From Gnetum montanum (Eukaryota > Streptophyta > Gnetopsida > Gnetales > Gnetaceae), in NCBI GenBank assembly GCA_015680685.1, contig MNCI01006657.1, forward strand, positions 195,866-259,865: a stretch of DNA of 64,000 bases, written 5' to 3'. The notes beneath the pieces are model-generated. The model made no database searches, was not told the origin of the DNA, and worked only from the letters and a program-made list of their open reading frames with translations. Position numbers and translations under genes: made by a program. The number at the start of each line of letters is the position of its first letter. Position 1 is the stretch's first letter. Positions 24,056 through 36,784 of this stretch are shown here, piece by piece.

Positions 24056-25255
24056 CATTTCCATAATTACCATGGATGGCCATCATCCCCACAACTAAGT
24101 TAGAAGGAGGAGATCCAAAAAATTTATCATGGTTGTTCATCCAATGAGGTGTTGCTATAATTATCTCTTTTGGGCTCATGAAAAGGTTTGACTTGTGTGT
24201 TAACTAGTAACTTCTTATTTGGGCTTTTAGGTTTGTAGATTAGCATGGTCCTAGAAGGGAAGGTTTCATAAATGATGTAAGGCCATTTCCACTCTTTTGA
24301 GGTACATGTGTGGGCTTCCAATAAAGGACCTTGTCTCTAGGTTGGAACTTCACCTTCCTTATTTTGAGGTCATGGTGTTTTTTTCAGAATGCTTTATACA
24401 CTTTATTCAAGGAGAGGGCCACCAATCTATTCTTATATAGCATATTAAGGTTGATCAGTCTTTCTTTTTGTGCTAGGCTAAGGTCAAGATCAAGGTCATA
24501 GGTTGTTGAAAGTATATGAAGCTCAAATTAAATTAGAAGAGTAGGCAATTTTCTATACACTAGCTCATAGGGAGAATAGCATATAGGGAGTTTCTATGTT
24601 GAGCAGTAGGCCCAAAGGGCATCATTGAGTTTTGTGCTCTAGTCTCTCCTATATTTGCTAATTATTCTAGTTAAGATCTTAGTGACCTCCAAATTTATTA
24701 CCTCCACTTGATAGTTGGTTTAGGGGTGATAGGATGTTATTAATTTATGTTTTACCCTCAAGTGTTACATGAGCTTTCAAAAGGTGGTGCTTGTAAAGCA
24801 AGTACCATTATCAGAAATTAATGCACATGGCATTCAAAACTTGTTTACAACATTCTGTTGTACAAACTGAGTAGTTGTGGAAGATGTATAGTTGGTGATG
24901 ATTGCTAATTTTGCCCATTTTGTACAATAGTTAATAATTACTATGATGTACACCTTTCCATTTAACATGGATGTGATGGGATCCATGAAGTTAATGCTTC
25001 AAATGTTGAAGGGTTCTAGTGGTTGGATCCACTGCTAAGGCTCCTCTATTTGAGCAATCATCCCACCATCACGTTGGCAAAAATCACAAGAGTAAAGGAA
25101 TTGGTGAGCATCCCTAAAGATTATTGGCTAATAATACCCTACCATCAAGATCTTAATGGTTGTGCATCTCCCATCATAGTGGCCCCCACAAGGGCTCTCA
25201 TGAGCATCCTAGAGGATGCACAAATGGTCTACATCAAGAAAATACCAATGAAATA
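24056..25255 (-). pseudogene. E2 integrase (broken)
   Basis: DDE integrase of the Athila type. N-terminal zinc-binding part with a GGHY-like segment and CDFCQRDG (about 25210-25060); core with ALISDNGT (second Asp kept) and QVEVINLEV (Glu kept); but the first Asp is Asn (IINYCTKW, about 24920). C-terminal part ends near 24060 with NPHMYLKRVE-like sequence. Stops throughout. Confidence 0.72.
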
Positions 25256-27470
25256 GGCTATTGTTTCACACCTTATAAAGGTCAACAACCACATTATCGA
25301 TTCTCTTTTGATCTAACATTGTGAGATCAAATTCTTGTAAGATCACAAGCCACCATATGATATGAGGGCTCACCATCAGTTTTTTCATCAAAAATCTGAT
25401 TGCAATATGGTATGTGTGCATGAATACCTTGTACCCAAGCACATAGTGCTTAAATTTTTCCAAGGCATACACCACTATCATTAGTTCTTTCTCCATTGTG
25501 ATGTAGTTCAATTGTGCACCCACAATGCTTCATCTCGCATAGTGGATCTAGTATGGACATTTTTGATCATACAACTATGTAAGCATGGCTCCCAAGACAT
25601 AGTTCAATGCATCTATCATGATGTGGAATGGTATGGACCAATTGAGTACCCATAGAATTGGAGTTTCTATGAGCTTCTGCTTGAGTTTTTGGAATGCCTC
25701 TTTGCATTTCTCAATCCATATGAATGGAGCATCTTTATTTGTTTGCTCCACTAACAATTTAGTGATCTTAGAGAAATTATCTATGAATTGTTGGTAGTAG
25801 CTAGTATGGCCAAGGAATGACTAGACATCTTTAATAATTTTCAATTGATGGGTTATTCCCTAGATGATTGTTATTTATTCAAGGTTCACCTCAATCCCTG
25901 CTTGTGAGATTCTATACCTTAACACAATGCCTTCTTGGACCTTTAGATGGCTCTTTTGGCAATTGAGCCCAAGGTTACTTTCCACACATCTTTTAAGCAC
26001 TTACTTAAGATGGTCCATGGCTTGCTTGAATGTAGCTCCATAGGTGGAGAAGTCATCAATTAAGACTTCCATCATACTACAAATTTGTTATTGAAAAATA
26101 CTAAGGACAAAGCGTTGAAAGATTGCAAGAGCATTACAAAGACCAAAAGGCATCTTTTTGTATGAAAAAGTCCTCCAAGGACTTGTGAATGTAGTTTTTT
26201 CATGATCCTCTGGTGTAATTTAAATTTGGTTATAGCCACTCTAACCATCTAGAAATCTATAGTACCAATGTTGAGGGATGGTGTCCAACACTTGGTTAAT
26301 AAATGATAATGAAAAATGATCTTTGTAGGTCACCATATTCAATAGCCTAAAGTCAATATAGATCCTTCACTTGCCATATTTCTTTGGCATTACAAGTGGG
26401 CTAACTTACTCATTATCCACAATGGAATAGATTAATCATACCTTGAGGTGTTGTTCAATCTCCTCCTTGATGATCTACTTCAATTTGTAGTTCAACTGCC
26501 ACTGCAACTACCTCTTTGGCTTTATGGAAGAATCAGTATAGATGCAATGATAGCATTTCCTAAGATTAATCCCAATGAGTTTAGGATATGATCAAGCAAA
26601 TGTTGTTGGCCATTTGTTGACCACCTTCAACAACATCTCTTTCTCTTTAGGAGCAAGATTGACATTGATTATTACTTGTTTTTCATTTTATAGAAAAGAA
26701 TATTACATGCCAATAGGTTGAGTTTTCAACTCTAGGGGCTCTTGTTTGAAAATTTTAGGAATTTCCAACTCTTCTCAATAAGTGTCATCAGGTGCATCAT
26801 TGCAAACTTGGTGATGAACTCGCCCTAGTTCATCCATTTCTTAAACATAGGCACTCATTAGGCTCTCATTTTGTTCCATGTAAATTTTTGAGCTATTGTC
26901 AAGATCAAATATCAACCATTGGGTGCCCTCCTATTTTATGGCTACTACATACAGGCACCTTTCGACTTTTGTCTCTTTTGCACATTGTCTGCATGTTGTG
27001 ATGGATGTGCTCTTTATGGACCATAGTTTCTACACATAGTTGTACCCTGTATCAGTGTATGTGATGCATGGAACTCTATTCTTCTCTACCTTTTCAAATG
27101 CATTTTCATTGAAAATCTCCAAGAAAAGGTCTTTGATGCCCAACCATGTATCAATGGTTCTTAGCCAAGCCCTTCCCATGATGATTAGGAAGTCTGCCTT
27201 GCAATTATCAACTCAAATCACTAGGAAATGAGTAGGATAAGACCACCCATAGATAGTGGTCATAATGTCCTTGACTAGTTCCAAGGAAATAGTGATGGAA
27301 TGGTCTACCAAATGAAGAAGCTTGTTACTCTTCTTGAGTGGAGGTAAGTTCCAAGCTTTGTACATCTCATGAGAAATCAAATTTACACTAGAACTTGAAT
27401 CTAGAATAGCTTTACAAGGCTCATTCTTAGTGATCTATAGGTAAATAGGGGGACTCCTAGGATCAGTTCT
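25256..27470 (-). pseudogene. E2 protease, reverse transcriptase and RNase H (broken)
   Basis: Protease: ILDSSSSVNLISHEM (about 27440-27375) keeps the catalytic Asp and is followed by an IMGRAWL-like segment. RT: VLIDDFSTYG with the catalytic Asp pair at 26052-26057. RNase H: LNYITMEKELMIVVYALEKF (25505-25450) and the following LMKKLMVSPH. Interrupted by many TAG/TGA codons and frameshifts. The pattern DDFS(V/T)YG is typical of Athila/TAT RTs. Confidence 0.72.
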
Positions 27471-27559
27471 TTTCCTATGAAGATGGCCAACCTTTATCTA
27501 ATAAGTTACCGCATGAGTTAGCATGATGGTTTGCAACTTGGGAGTGTTTGATTTGAAGG

Positions 27560-30056
27560 GGACTTAAAAACGAAGTGGATGTAGAGGATGAGGGAGAAGT
27601 AGGGTTATTAGCCACATAATTTTGTGAGGTCTTTATAGGACTATTGCCTTAGAAGAATGTTCATTTTTGGGATTTAGTTTCCAAACCACTTAGGTGAGAA
27701 GCCAACTGTAAGTTAATAGCCCTGGTAGTGTTATGTTGCTATGGCTAAGTTGGAATTTCATCCTACATTAATGGAGTAAGTGGTAATTAAGTTAAAGGTG
27801 GAGGGATATGTGTAGAAGGATGAGGAGAGTAATGAGAAAATGGAGATTCCCTTCTTAGAGATGGAGATTGAGCTATGTAGTACTTAGGAGGGTAGTAATG
27901 ATGCTAGAATGAGGTGTGATTAGAAGAGTCATGCAAAGAAATGGATTACTAAACATAGTACCCATATAAATCAGGCTACTAGTAAGGATACTACTACCTT
28001 GGTGTTGGCATCCCCCATGACTATGAGTGCTACCACTAATGATAATACTCATAAGATTGTCGTGGAACTCCACTTGGATAATAGGATTTTGTTGGTGAAA
28101 TTGCCCCCAAAGCAACCTTTTGGATGCTTTCCTTCTTGCCAATCTAAGATTTAAAGAGTACATCCCAAACTCTTACAAGTGTAACACAATGGGGTAACAT
28201 CCCTTAGGATGTTCATATTGGTAGATGTCATACCCACCATCATCATCTGTTTCAGATTCCACAACCTCATCTACAATAGTAGCCTTGCCCTTACCCCTTT
28301 GGTGGACACATTCAGCTTCCTTCCTTCTCCTATGCTCATGATCACTACTTTGCTCTTTGGATTCCTTTGCTATTTTTAGAGTGATTTGGAACTTTTCATT
28401 TCAAAATTCCCATATTTTTTTCTACCTTGGCTGAAATTTCAAAGATATATTTCTAAATTAGTAAGGTCTTTTGTTGCACCACCTCATCAAGTGGTGCCTC
28501 CTCATTATCAGAAAATCAAACTTTCCTTTTCTTAATGGAATGATCTCAGTTATTCTCCTTAGAACTTTCCCTTTTTATCAACTATTTTTCTTCTTTGATA
28601 ACCTACTCTATAAGTCTTTGAATCTAGTCAACTCCTAATTCTAAAAGTCTTCCTTGGGCATAGACCCCAAGAGTTCTCCTTGTTTCTATGAGGAGTCCTT
28701 CTATGATATGGACAAGCTACTTCCTTTGAGAATAATCATAACTAGAACATTGATGCAAAAGGTAATAGTACTTTCCCATGGTCGCATCTAAGGTTTTATG
28801 TATTCCTTATTTCCAACCTTGGATCTGCTTTCTTATGTTGAACACTCGGGAGGACATTTGATACTTGTCATTGAAGAGCTCAAGCATCATATTCCATCTA
28901 CAAATTGATTCTCACTCCAAGGACTGGTACCAACTTTTGGCTTCTTTTATGAGTGTCCTTAGAAACAACTTTAGTTTCTCCCATTCATTCTCCATGTTTT
29001 GTAAGGTGTAGGAATCACGAAAGGCTTGAAGATGGTTCTATGGATTTGAGTTGTATCCCCCTTCAAACTTGGGGATATTGTTCCTATCTAACCACTTGAT
29101 TCTACTATCCTTCACATCCATTGTTTGAATGCTCACTACCTCTACAATATTCAACATATTTCAAGTTACAAGAAAAGTCACATCATAGTCATAGCCTCCA
29201 CAATGGTCATGATTCCTATGATACCCTTTGCAATCCCTTCTTTTGTGTGTCAAGGCTTCCTTGATTGGCCATGCCCCTAATCTTAATTAGTTCAATGATC
29301 CGTATGAACATCTCTGTCCCATTCATTACCTCCATCATAGTCACATCCTTTACAACTTTAATTGGAGTTAGAGGAGGAAGAAGAGGATGATGAAGGTGAA
29401 GAGGAAGAAGGACTAGCATCATAGTTTCTACCATCCCATCTTTGATGATCATGACCATGATCAACATCATGATGCATGTCCTCATTTGATGGTCAAGCCC
29501 CATCATGATGCACCATCATAGTGCCTACTTGAACAGGATTGCTAATAGTGGACTATAAGTTCTAGTTCAAGCCCCATTCATTGAAACCAAGGGGAGGAGA
29601 TTCAATGAAATGAGAACTCCCAAAAAAAGAATCCTCACTATATTTTTCAACTAGTAGGAACAAGGGGTTATTGAACTATTTTCCCTTTGTAGCTTCATAG
29701 TTCTTCTTCTATTGCCAATTAATTTTATGTTCTACCTTAGGGGGATGGTAATCCCTAAATTCATGGTCCTACACAATGTATTCAACATGGAGCCCCTAGA
29801 TTTCCAACCTCATAAGAGTTTCTTGAAGCATTGTAGGAATTGATTAATTAGGTAGAAACATAATGTTTCCCTCCATGTCCCTCCACTGGATCTATTCATC
29901 TTGATGTAGGATGAAGGTAAAGTCAAGCACATACTCATCAAGATGAGTATATACCACTCAGCATTGTTGGGGAATTGGTTGATTTGATCATTCATTCCTC
30001 TTATTGGATGTATGCTCCAATTTCGGTGGAGAATCATCCCTATGAGAAGAAGACAT
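27560..30056 (-). pseudogene. E2 gag (broken)
   Basis: ATG at 30056 (MSSSHRDDSPPKLEHTS), 134 bp after the PBS. Then a His/Asp-rich stretch (about 29500-29420) and Ser run, the gag core, a Cys/His knuckle remnant YDIYQYEHPKGCY near 28240, and a Pro/Gln-rich tail. Same plan as E4 and E6. Many stops. Confidence 0.65.
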
Positions 30057-30189
30057 TTTGGATTAAAAGAAAATACCAGTCTGCTTTTCACAAGTAATAT
30101 TATTATAATGATTGCAACTTTAAGGTTCGATCCAATGATGTTGAATACTTTTCACTAAATCCTAGATAGTACATGTAGATAACTAAAGT

Positions 30190-30207
30190 TCTTGGAAATG
30201 GTGCCAA
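30190..30207 (-). other. E2 primer-binding site (tRNA-Asp, decayed)
   Basis: Element orientation TTGGCACCATTTCCAAGAAC directly after the 5' LTR. It is the tRNA-Asp primer site with several substitutions. Confidence 0.7.
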
Positions 30208-31089
30208 TCATGAGTGGCGAGTATACCCTACGCCCAACCATACAAATCACTAGTGTTTACTCAATGATCTAGTCAAATTCTAAAGACATTAGGTTTCTAA
30301 GTACATTGGTTCTAGGAGGTAATACTAACCATTGCAATCATTGTCTTCCTCGCTCCACTTGTGAAGTGCAAGTATATGGTTAAGTGTGATTGAGGCATAT
30401 GATTTTTACCTTTCATGGTTTAAGTTGCCTAAGAACATGAATGAAGAATAAAGTAATTAATTACTTAACTCATATAATCTAACTGCTAGCTAATATCTAA
30501 CTAATCCTAATATAAGCATTCATTTCCACTTGCCATGCACATCTTAAACATGTTATAACGCTACTAGATTACCAAACATTAAGAATTACTAGGATTACTA
30601 GGTACCAAGCATATGCTTGAAGTGGTTGTACTTATGTGTTATTATTGAATTAATGTTATTTAATTACTTGATTAATTAAAAATATTAAGGTAAATTTCAT
30701 AAATATTAAATGCATAGGAAAATAATTAATCTAGTCCAAGTGTTGCAAGATTTATCAAAAAAGCTTGTCGTTATTGTCGTCCACACTAAAGTTCTTAAGT
30801 ACAACAATGTTTAAATAAAGATTTATACACTCTTTGACTCCTCCTATGAGCACTCAAAAAATATTATAACTCTCAAATGGAAAAATTATAAACACTTTGC
30901 TACAAATATGAAAATATTTCCATAAATTCAATTGGTAGAAATACATTTATAGGCAAAAACAAGATGCCCCATTAACAGGTACACATCAACGAGTCAAACC
31001 TTGCATCGATGGGATCACATCAACAAGATCCCATCAATTGGATCACATCAATGGCATCCCGTTGACGTAGCACAATGATAGACTCATTA
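30208..31089 (-). repeat. E2 5' LTR
   Basis: 882 bp. TATA at 30944-30953 (minus). The motif region (30966-31089) holds more ATCAA(T/C)GGGATC-type copies than the partner LTR. Confidence 0.78.
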
Positions 31090-31392
31090 ACTTATTTCAA
31101 GCATAAACATGTATTCACTTGTTAATCCCAATAGCGCTATTACTTGGTTTGCCTAATAACATAATGCTTGGTAATCATAGCAATGAGTATGTGAGTTCAG
31201 GATGTGTACAAGAAGCTAAGAACAGACACTCATCACCAGAAGCTAGTCGAGGATTTAATTCCATTATTATTAAATTAAATAATTAATATTTTTGTTATTG
31301 ATTAGTTTAGTTTAGGAACCCAACAACATAATTATCATATGCTTCATCTATACATAACTATATTCACTAAGGACCGATATGAGTATAGTTGG
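31090..31392 (+). mobile_element. E0: plus-strand LTR, continued
   Basis: TTTCAAGCATAAACATG, then TGCTTGGTAATC and TTCAGGATGTG follow the order of the E4 LTR (TTCAAGCATACATATAG, GTGCTTGGTAACCC, TTCAGGATGTG). Continues E0 from 18146 and is cut at 31392 by E3. The rest is not seen in the window. Confidence 0.6.
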
Positions 31393-32150
31393 TGATGAGC
31401 AGTTAGAGAATTCCAACACTCAACCATATAAGTCACAAGTATTCATACGTGACCAGATGATAATCCGTGGATGGACAATGTAAGTATACTAGTGAGTTGA
31501 TAGTAAGTTTGTGATTGTTGTCTTCCCATTTAGAGTTAGCAAGGTACAAAACATATCACTAAACTCTTAGTGAGGTATATGATAAAATGATGTTGTATGG
31601 CTCTAAGTATGCTAAAAGTAAGCATAATGAAAATGATTAGAAATTCTATTTCTAAGTGCGATAAAAATGTACAACTATTCTATCCAATTATGCAATAAGT
31701 ATTTATTTTTGGTTTTCCATGCACATCCTAAGGTAATGTAAGTGTTACTGGGATTACCAAGTAACTTTACTAATCAGTGAATCAAGCAAAGTTACTACTA
31801 GATTACTAAACAATTACACTATATGCTCATAAAAATTCATACTCACATCACCTTACTAATGAACATTAGAATAATAAATGACATAGAAAATGTAAATGAC
31901 TTAGTAAAAATAAACAACATGGAAAAGTAAATCTATTCTATGTGAGATGCTGTAATGATAAAGAACAATCTTAATATTTATTATTGCTCATGAATTATAT
32001 TCAAGAACAATCCACTTTAATAAAGATTTCAAAGAACTATAATTCACTACACTGTAAGCATTCACAACTAACTCTAACTTCTAGAAAAAAAACCACATCT
32101 ACAATATCATATATATGATATCATAGTCCTAAACATTAAGTATTTCATCA
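31393..32150 (-). repeat. E3 3' LTR (internally deleted)
   Basis: 758 bp, TGATGAGCAG to TTTCATCA. About 80 bp that hold the TATA box in E1 are missing, but the dyad ATCATATATATGATATCAT (32106-32124) is kept. PPT TTAGTCGTAGGGGTA follows at 32151. Confidence 0.75.
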
Positions 32151-32362
32151 TACCCCTACGACTAACTAAAAATTCATACTTGAGTTCAAACAAAAGGAGG
32201 ATAGAATTCCTCACACTTGTAGGGTTACATGGACTCAACATCTTGACACATATATACATGACTAACTCTACTATGAATTTTGCATCTTTGTTCAAGTGGT
32301 ATTACCAAATTATCATGCAACACATGATTAACACATGATAAAAACATAAAAAACAACAAAAC

Positions 32363-35036
32363 TTAGTGTAGATTCTTCATGTACTTATTTAGCAACACTC
32401 TGAGCTTCCCTTCTTTTGTTCTGGAATCATGCACTATCCATACAAATTCAATGATGTTTATAGGAGTCAACACATCCCAGAAACATGGCAAATGTAGAAA
32501 TATTTTATTGGCCTTACCATACCATGCTCCAAGTTGCATTCTCTTTATCTCAAAGGCTTTGACCATCTTTTGCAGTTCTTGGTAATCAATCATTCTTCTT
32601 TCTGGACTTGCATTAATAATTTTTTTGTTTTGGTAGTTGGATTTGACTAGTAATTTAGAGTTTGTGGTATGAATTCTCTACTCTGCATCTTTCCTATCTA
32701 TAAACTCTTTCTCATACATAGCATAGTCTGTAGTCACTTGTTGTTCCAATTCTGTTCTAGGCTTGCCTATTGATAATATGGATAAGTTAACATAATGAAG
32801 ATTTACTAACCCCATGTATTCTATCAAATCCTCAATTTCTAGGCCTTTTTTCTTTAGTTTTGCTTGGTGGTCACAGACAAGACTATCTAGGATGGGTTAC
32901 CAATTAGGTGTTTGTTATGTGATGAAACTGCTCTTGGCTTTGGCCATCTAGATCTCTTTTTCATTAATCTATTAGTACATGTCCATTTGATCTTTGAAAT
33001 GCTCCTGAAGTCTTTTTTGCTTCTTTTCTTATTTTTCCACAAGTTAATTTTAAAGGATAACTTCTATTGAACTATGCATACTACTTTTATTAATAAGATT
33101 TTGTTTTGACATGTCAACTGTCTCATGTCTAGGTTGACTCTAGCAAATTGTTCTCTTAGTTAATGGATACTTACTTCAAGTATTTTCTTTTATTTCTTAA
33201 TGTTTTTTAACTTCAAGTTCTCTACAGCAATCCTTTTATTTTCTTCTTCTAATGCAATAAGGGCCTTAGCATGGACCTATGTTTGGGCATCTGCCATTGA
33301 AGCATCCTATACTTTCTTTTCTTTCTCTATTTCCATTTACTTTTTTTTGGCCATCAATTGGTTGACTTGCTCATTTCTAAACTATGCAAGCGAGTCTAGT
33401 ACTGTGTGTTGTGCAAGATCTTGCCTTTTAATTCTTAATGTAGCTAATTCTACCTATAGTCTCTACACTTCACTCTCTACATGTTACATCCTTGTTTTTA
33501 CCATGACCAACTTGCCTTTGATGGATATTAGTTTTGACTATATTGTAGTAATATCACCAAGGATATCAAAAATATTTTTCATGACTTGTCCTAAGTACAT
33601 CAATCTCTTTAAGAAATGTTCATGTTCAGTAGGGGATATTATTTCATTTTTCGATATTCTAGCTAATGTTTCTAGAAATTGCTACTAGTGACACAAAGAA
33701 AACATTAAATGATTCCTTAATGTGATCTATTATGACTTCTACTACTCCCACTACATCTTGGTGTTGCATCATCTTGACAGTGCCTTCTTCTTCAATTTCT
33801 AACATTGCCTAGAATGATGCAATGTCCTCTACGATTTGTTGTGCCCAGTTACCATCTTCTCCTACCTGCAAAGATATTTGACCACTAATAGATCTTGTAT
33901 ATATGAAAGGTCTATTGGGATTATCTTTTACTTTGTACATACTTGAAACTTCCCTACTACCCCGGCTAATTATTTTTACTATTTGTTTTAGATGGCTCAT
34001 AAAAGCTCTATAGTCCTACTATGCTAGTGGAGCACTCTATCCTACTTGTTCAAGAGTTTGAGTTGATCCACTCAGTTCTACTTGTTTTGGGACTATGGTT
34101 GGAATGCTTGTTGCTAGTGTTGATCCTACTATAGCCTCAATGCTTATTGGTTTCTCCACTTGATCTTTCTTGGATGGTAATGGCTTGAAGATTTCTACAT
34201 ATGAAACATTTTGAACTATTCAAAGAACATCATTAATATAGCCTAGAATTCTAGCTTGTCTACACAACTTTCTAATAATAAGGAATGAAAGACTATGTTT
34301 CCCTATCTTATTCTCTTCAAACCTTCTATGGATTTCCAAAAAATAAAATATGGACAATGTTAACCTAGAATTTTCCCATTAAGATAACATTTCCTCTGAT
34401 AGCATATGTGGAAATTCTATTAATTATTTTGGTTAGGAAGATATGATATGTCTCAATTTTGAAGTATATATCTCTATAGTGGATAATTCACTATACTCCT
34501 TTTTAATAGTTTCATATGTCCTCTACAACCATAAATTCCTTACTTTTGTGTCAAACCTTATGAATATTTAAGCGATGTTGGCCTTGACATTTGGTATATT
34601 TAGTGCCTTTGTAATTGCTTCTGCTGAGTATGACACTATTAATCCTTTAATCTTCATGGTAGCATCATCTTTCGTATTCTATCAAAATTGATGGACTTCT
34701 CTTAAATACCATTTTACATTACTAGAAATGGTTCATCATAGGGAGAGGCTTGAAATTGTTCATAGAACTTTGTAGGTGAAAACTCCATGAATGATCTAAA
34801 AATACTAGAAACACTTATTGGAGAGTGGTAGGCATTGTCTTTATTTTGGAATTGGTGGTGGATCAACTTTTTCCTATGTAGACTTCCCTATTACAATGTG
34901 GGTTGACGGATAGAATATGAATGTACTTTTTGCTTTGTAGGAGAATTTCTTCCATGCCTTATCCTCTTCCTCTTCCTCTAGGCCTCTTTTCCTATCATTG
35001 TGATGGTCCTCTAGCTTTAAGTCTCTTTGAAGACAT
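32363..35036 (-). pseudogene. E3 ORF2 (broken)
   Basis: ATG at 35036 (MSSKRLKARG) after ATTGGAG, aligned with the E1 and E2 starts. Central motif NKIGKHSLSF and IIRKLCRQARILGYINDVL (about 34320-34220); a 63-codon open stretch 34000-33809; coiled coil about 33600-32700; C-terminal IFLHLPCFWDVLTP (about 32510-32470) ending at 32363. About 890 codons with many stops. Confidence 0.65.
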
Positions 35037-35620
35037 CTCCAATCATAAGAAGATTTAAGATTACCAAGAAATTTAGCAAAAATTCCTAACATTTCATAAC
35101 CCTTCATCAAGTTTTGGACTTGATCAAAAGTATTTGATATAATCAATTTTATTTTTAATTTGGATTGTAGAGTTGGAAAATTCATCATTTCATAAAAAAA
35201 CCATTATTTAGAAAAAAAACCCTTAATTAAATAATTAAAAAATTAATTGGAATTAATTTTATGTTGATGATTTATCACTATCTTTGATTTGCTACATAAA
35301 ATGTACTCAAATGGTGAATTGGAAAAGAATATTAAGTTTATTAGCTTATAGTAGATCAAAATGTTATTATTGTTTTATAATTTTCACCCTTAATTATTCT
35401 TCCAAGTGTTAGAGAAATTTAGTGCAATTTGCAAAAACTACACATAATGCTCTCCCCCATGACTAAGATGATCACTCTGTAAGCAAAAGAAATCAAGAAT
35501 GGCTCAAATCCTATATGTAGTAAGAAAGATATGAAGCTTTGAAGGTTGTTAGATAGAAAAATAACATGAACTTCCTTCGCATAAAATGATAGAATGAAAA
35601 ATCTTCCTAGCACTCCACAC

Positions 35621-35715
35621 ATATATATAGATTTTTATAAGAGTAATATCATAGATGTGATATCATTGATGCAATATTGCAAGGCTTGATATATTGCATC
35701 TATAATATCATCATT
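35621..35715 (-). promoter_or_regulatory. Candidate internal promoter of E3 ORF2
   Basis: Minus-strand TATA box CTATATATATG (35619-35630). Upstream (35644-35715): TAATATCATAGATG, GTGATATCATTGATG and TATAATATCATC, the same ATATCAT dyad as the E3 LTR. The ORF2 ATG is about 590 bp away. Confidence 0.55.
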
Positions 35716-35809
35716 GAAATTTTCAAAATTTTTGGTAAATCTAATTTAAAAAATGAATGGAATGCTTAGTTTGAAAGGTGTAAAAATGATCCAAAGGAAT
35801 CTTGATGAT

Positions 35810-36623
35810 TGAGATATCATGTTTTTCATCTACTCCAACATCAGGTATCTAACGTCAGAGCCAAGATGTGATGTTAGGTATCTGATGTCGTAGGATATAT
35901 GCCAGCCTATAAATATAGTGCTTGGGATCATGATTTCTAGTTAGTTTTCATATCAATTTTCAATTAGAGTAGCGAAGCTCTTGTAGTTTATTTTCTCCAA
36001 AGTTAGAATATTTTCTGAGTGTCCACAGCAAGAGTCTAAGTGTGTATAGATCTTTGTTAGAACACTATTGCACCTAAGCACAACAGTATGATAGGAATAA
36101 AAATGACCTCTTTTAACAATCCTTGTAGCACTAAGAATAGATTAATGTTTTCTTTAATGCACTTTAATTTAATGCATTTCAATTAAGTAATTAATTTCTA
36201 CTTGTTATTGAACATGAGCATGACCACTTCAAGCATACATATAGTGCTTGGTAACCCAGCAACACTTAACATTTGGTAGTCCAACAGCACTATATGTATT
36301 CAGGATGTGTCCAGGAAAGTAGAATAGGTTAGTTAGGCAGTAGATGAATTAGATCTTCAATTACTTTACCATTCATTCTTGTTTTAGGTAATCAAATTTA
36401 TAAAAAATAAAATAATTAAAATCATGTATCTCTATTACACTTAAACCATACCCATGAGCTTCACAAGTGTAGTTGGGAAGACAACGAATGTTCTCAATGT
36501 CCTTTTCACTTCCTAGAGGAACTAGTGCACTGGAGAACTATAGATCCATGAAATTTGATCGAATCATGCATAAACACCTTAGTGATTCGTATGGTTGGGC
36601 ATAGGGTACCTCGCCGCTCATCA
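35810..36623 (+). repeat. E4 5' LTR
   Basis: 814 bp, TGAGATATC to CTCATCA. Motifs CATCAGGTATCTAACGTC and GTTAGGTATCTGATGTCG (35842-35893) precede CCTATAAATATAG (35906-35917). An ACACTTAAACCATA block and the CGTATGGTTGGGCATAGGG end match the other LTRs. Confidence 0.85.
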
Positions 36624-36624
36624 T

Positions 36625-36642
36625 TAGCACCATTTCCAAGGA
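36625..36642 (+). other. E4 primer-binding site (tRNA-Asp, decayed)
   Basis: TAGCACCATTTCCAAGGA directly follows the LTR. Relative to TGGCGCCGTTGCCGGGGA the changes are mostly G to A. Confidence 0.75.
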
Positions 36643-36784
36643 CCTTTTTTTTGTTTCGTGCACTATCTAGGATTTAGTGGAAATCATTCAAAATCATTGA
36701 AATGAACCTTAGAGTTATATCATATTTTACAATTACTAAAACAAAAGTTTAAAAAACACATTACATTTTTATCATCAAATTGCA

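Larger units (their letters stand above)
18147..31089 (-). mobile_element. E2: full-length Athila-type element with gag, pol and ORF2
   Basis: About 12.9 kb. From its 5' end: LTR 31089-30208, PBS, gag, protease, RT, RNase H, integrase, spacer, internal promoter, ORF2, PPT-like tract (19010-18997), LTR 18996-18147. It is the only copy here with both pol and ORF2 and therefore shows the full gene order. All genes carry stops. The LTRs differ in length (850 versus 882 bp), mainly in the number of promoter-proximal motifs. Confidence 0.82.
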
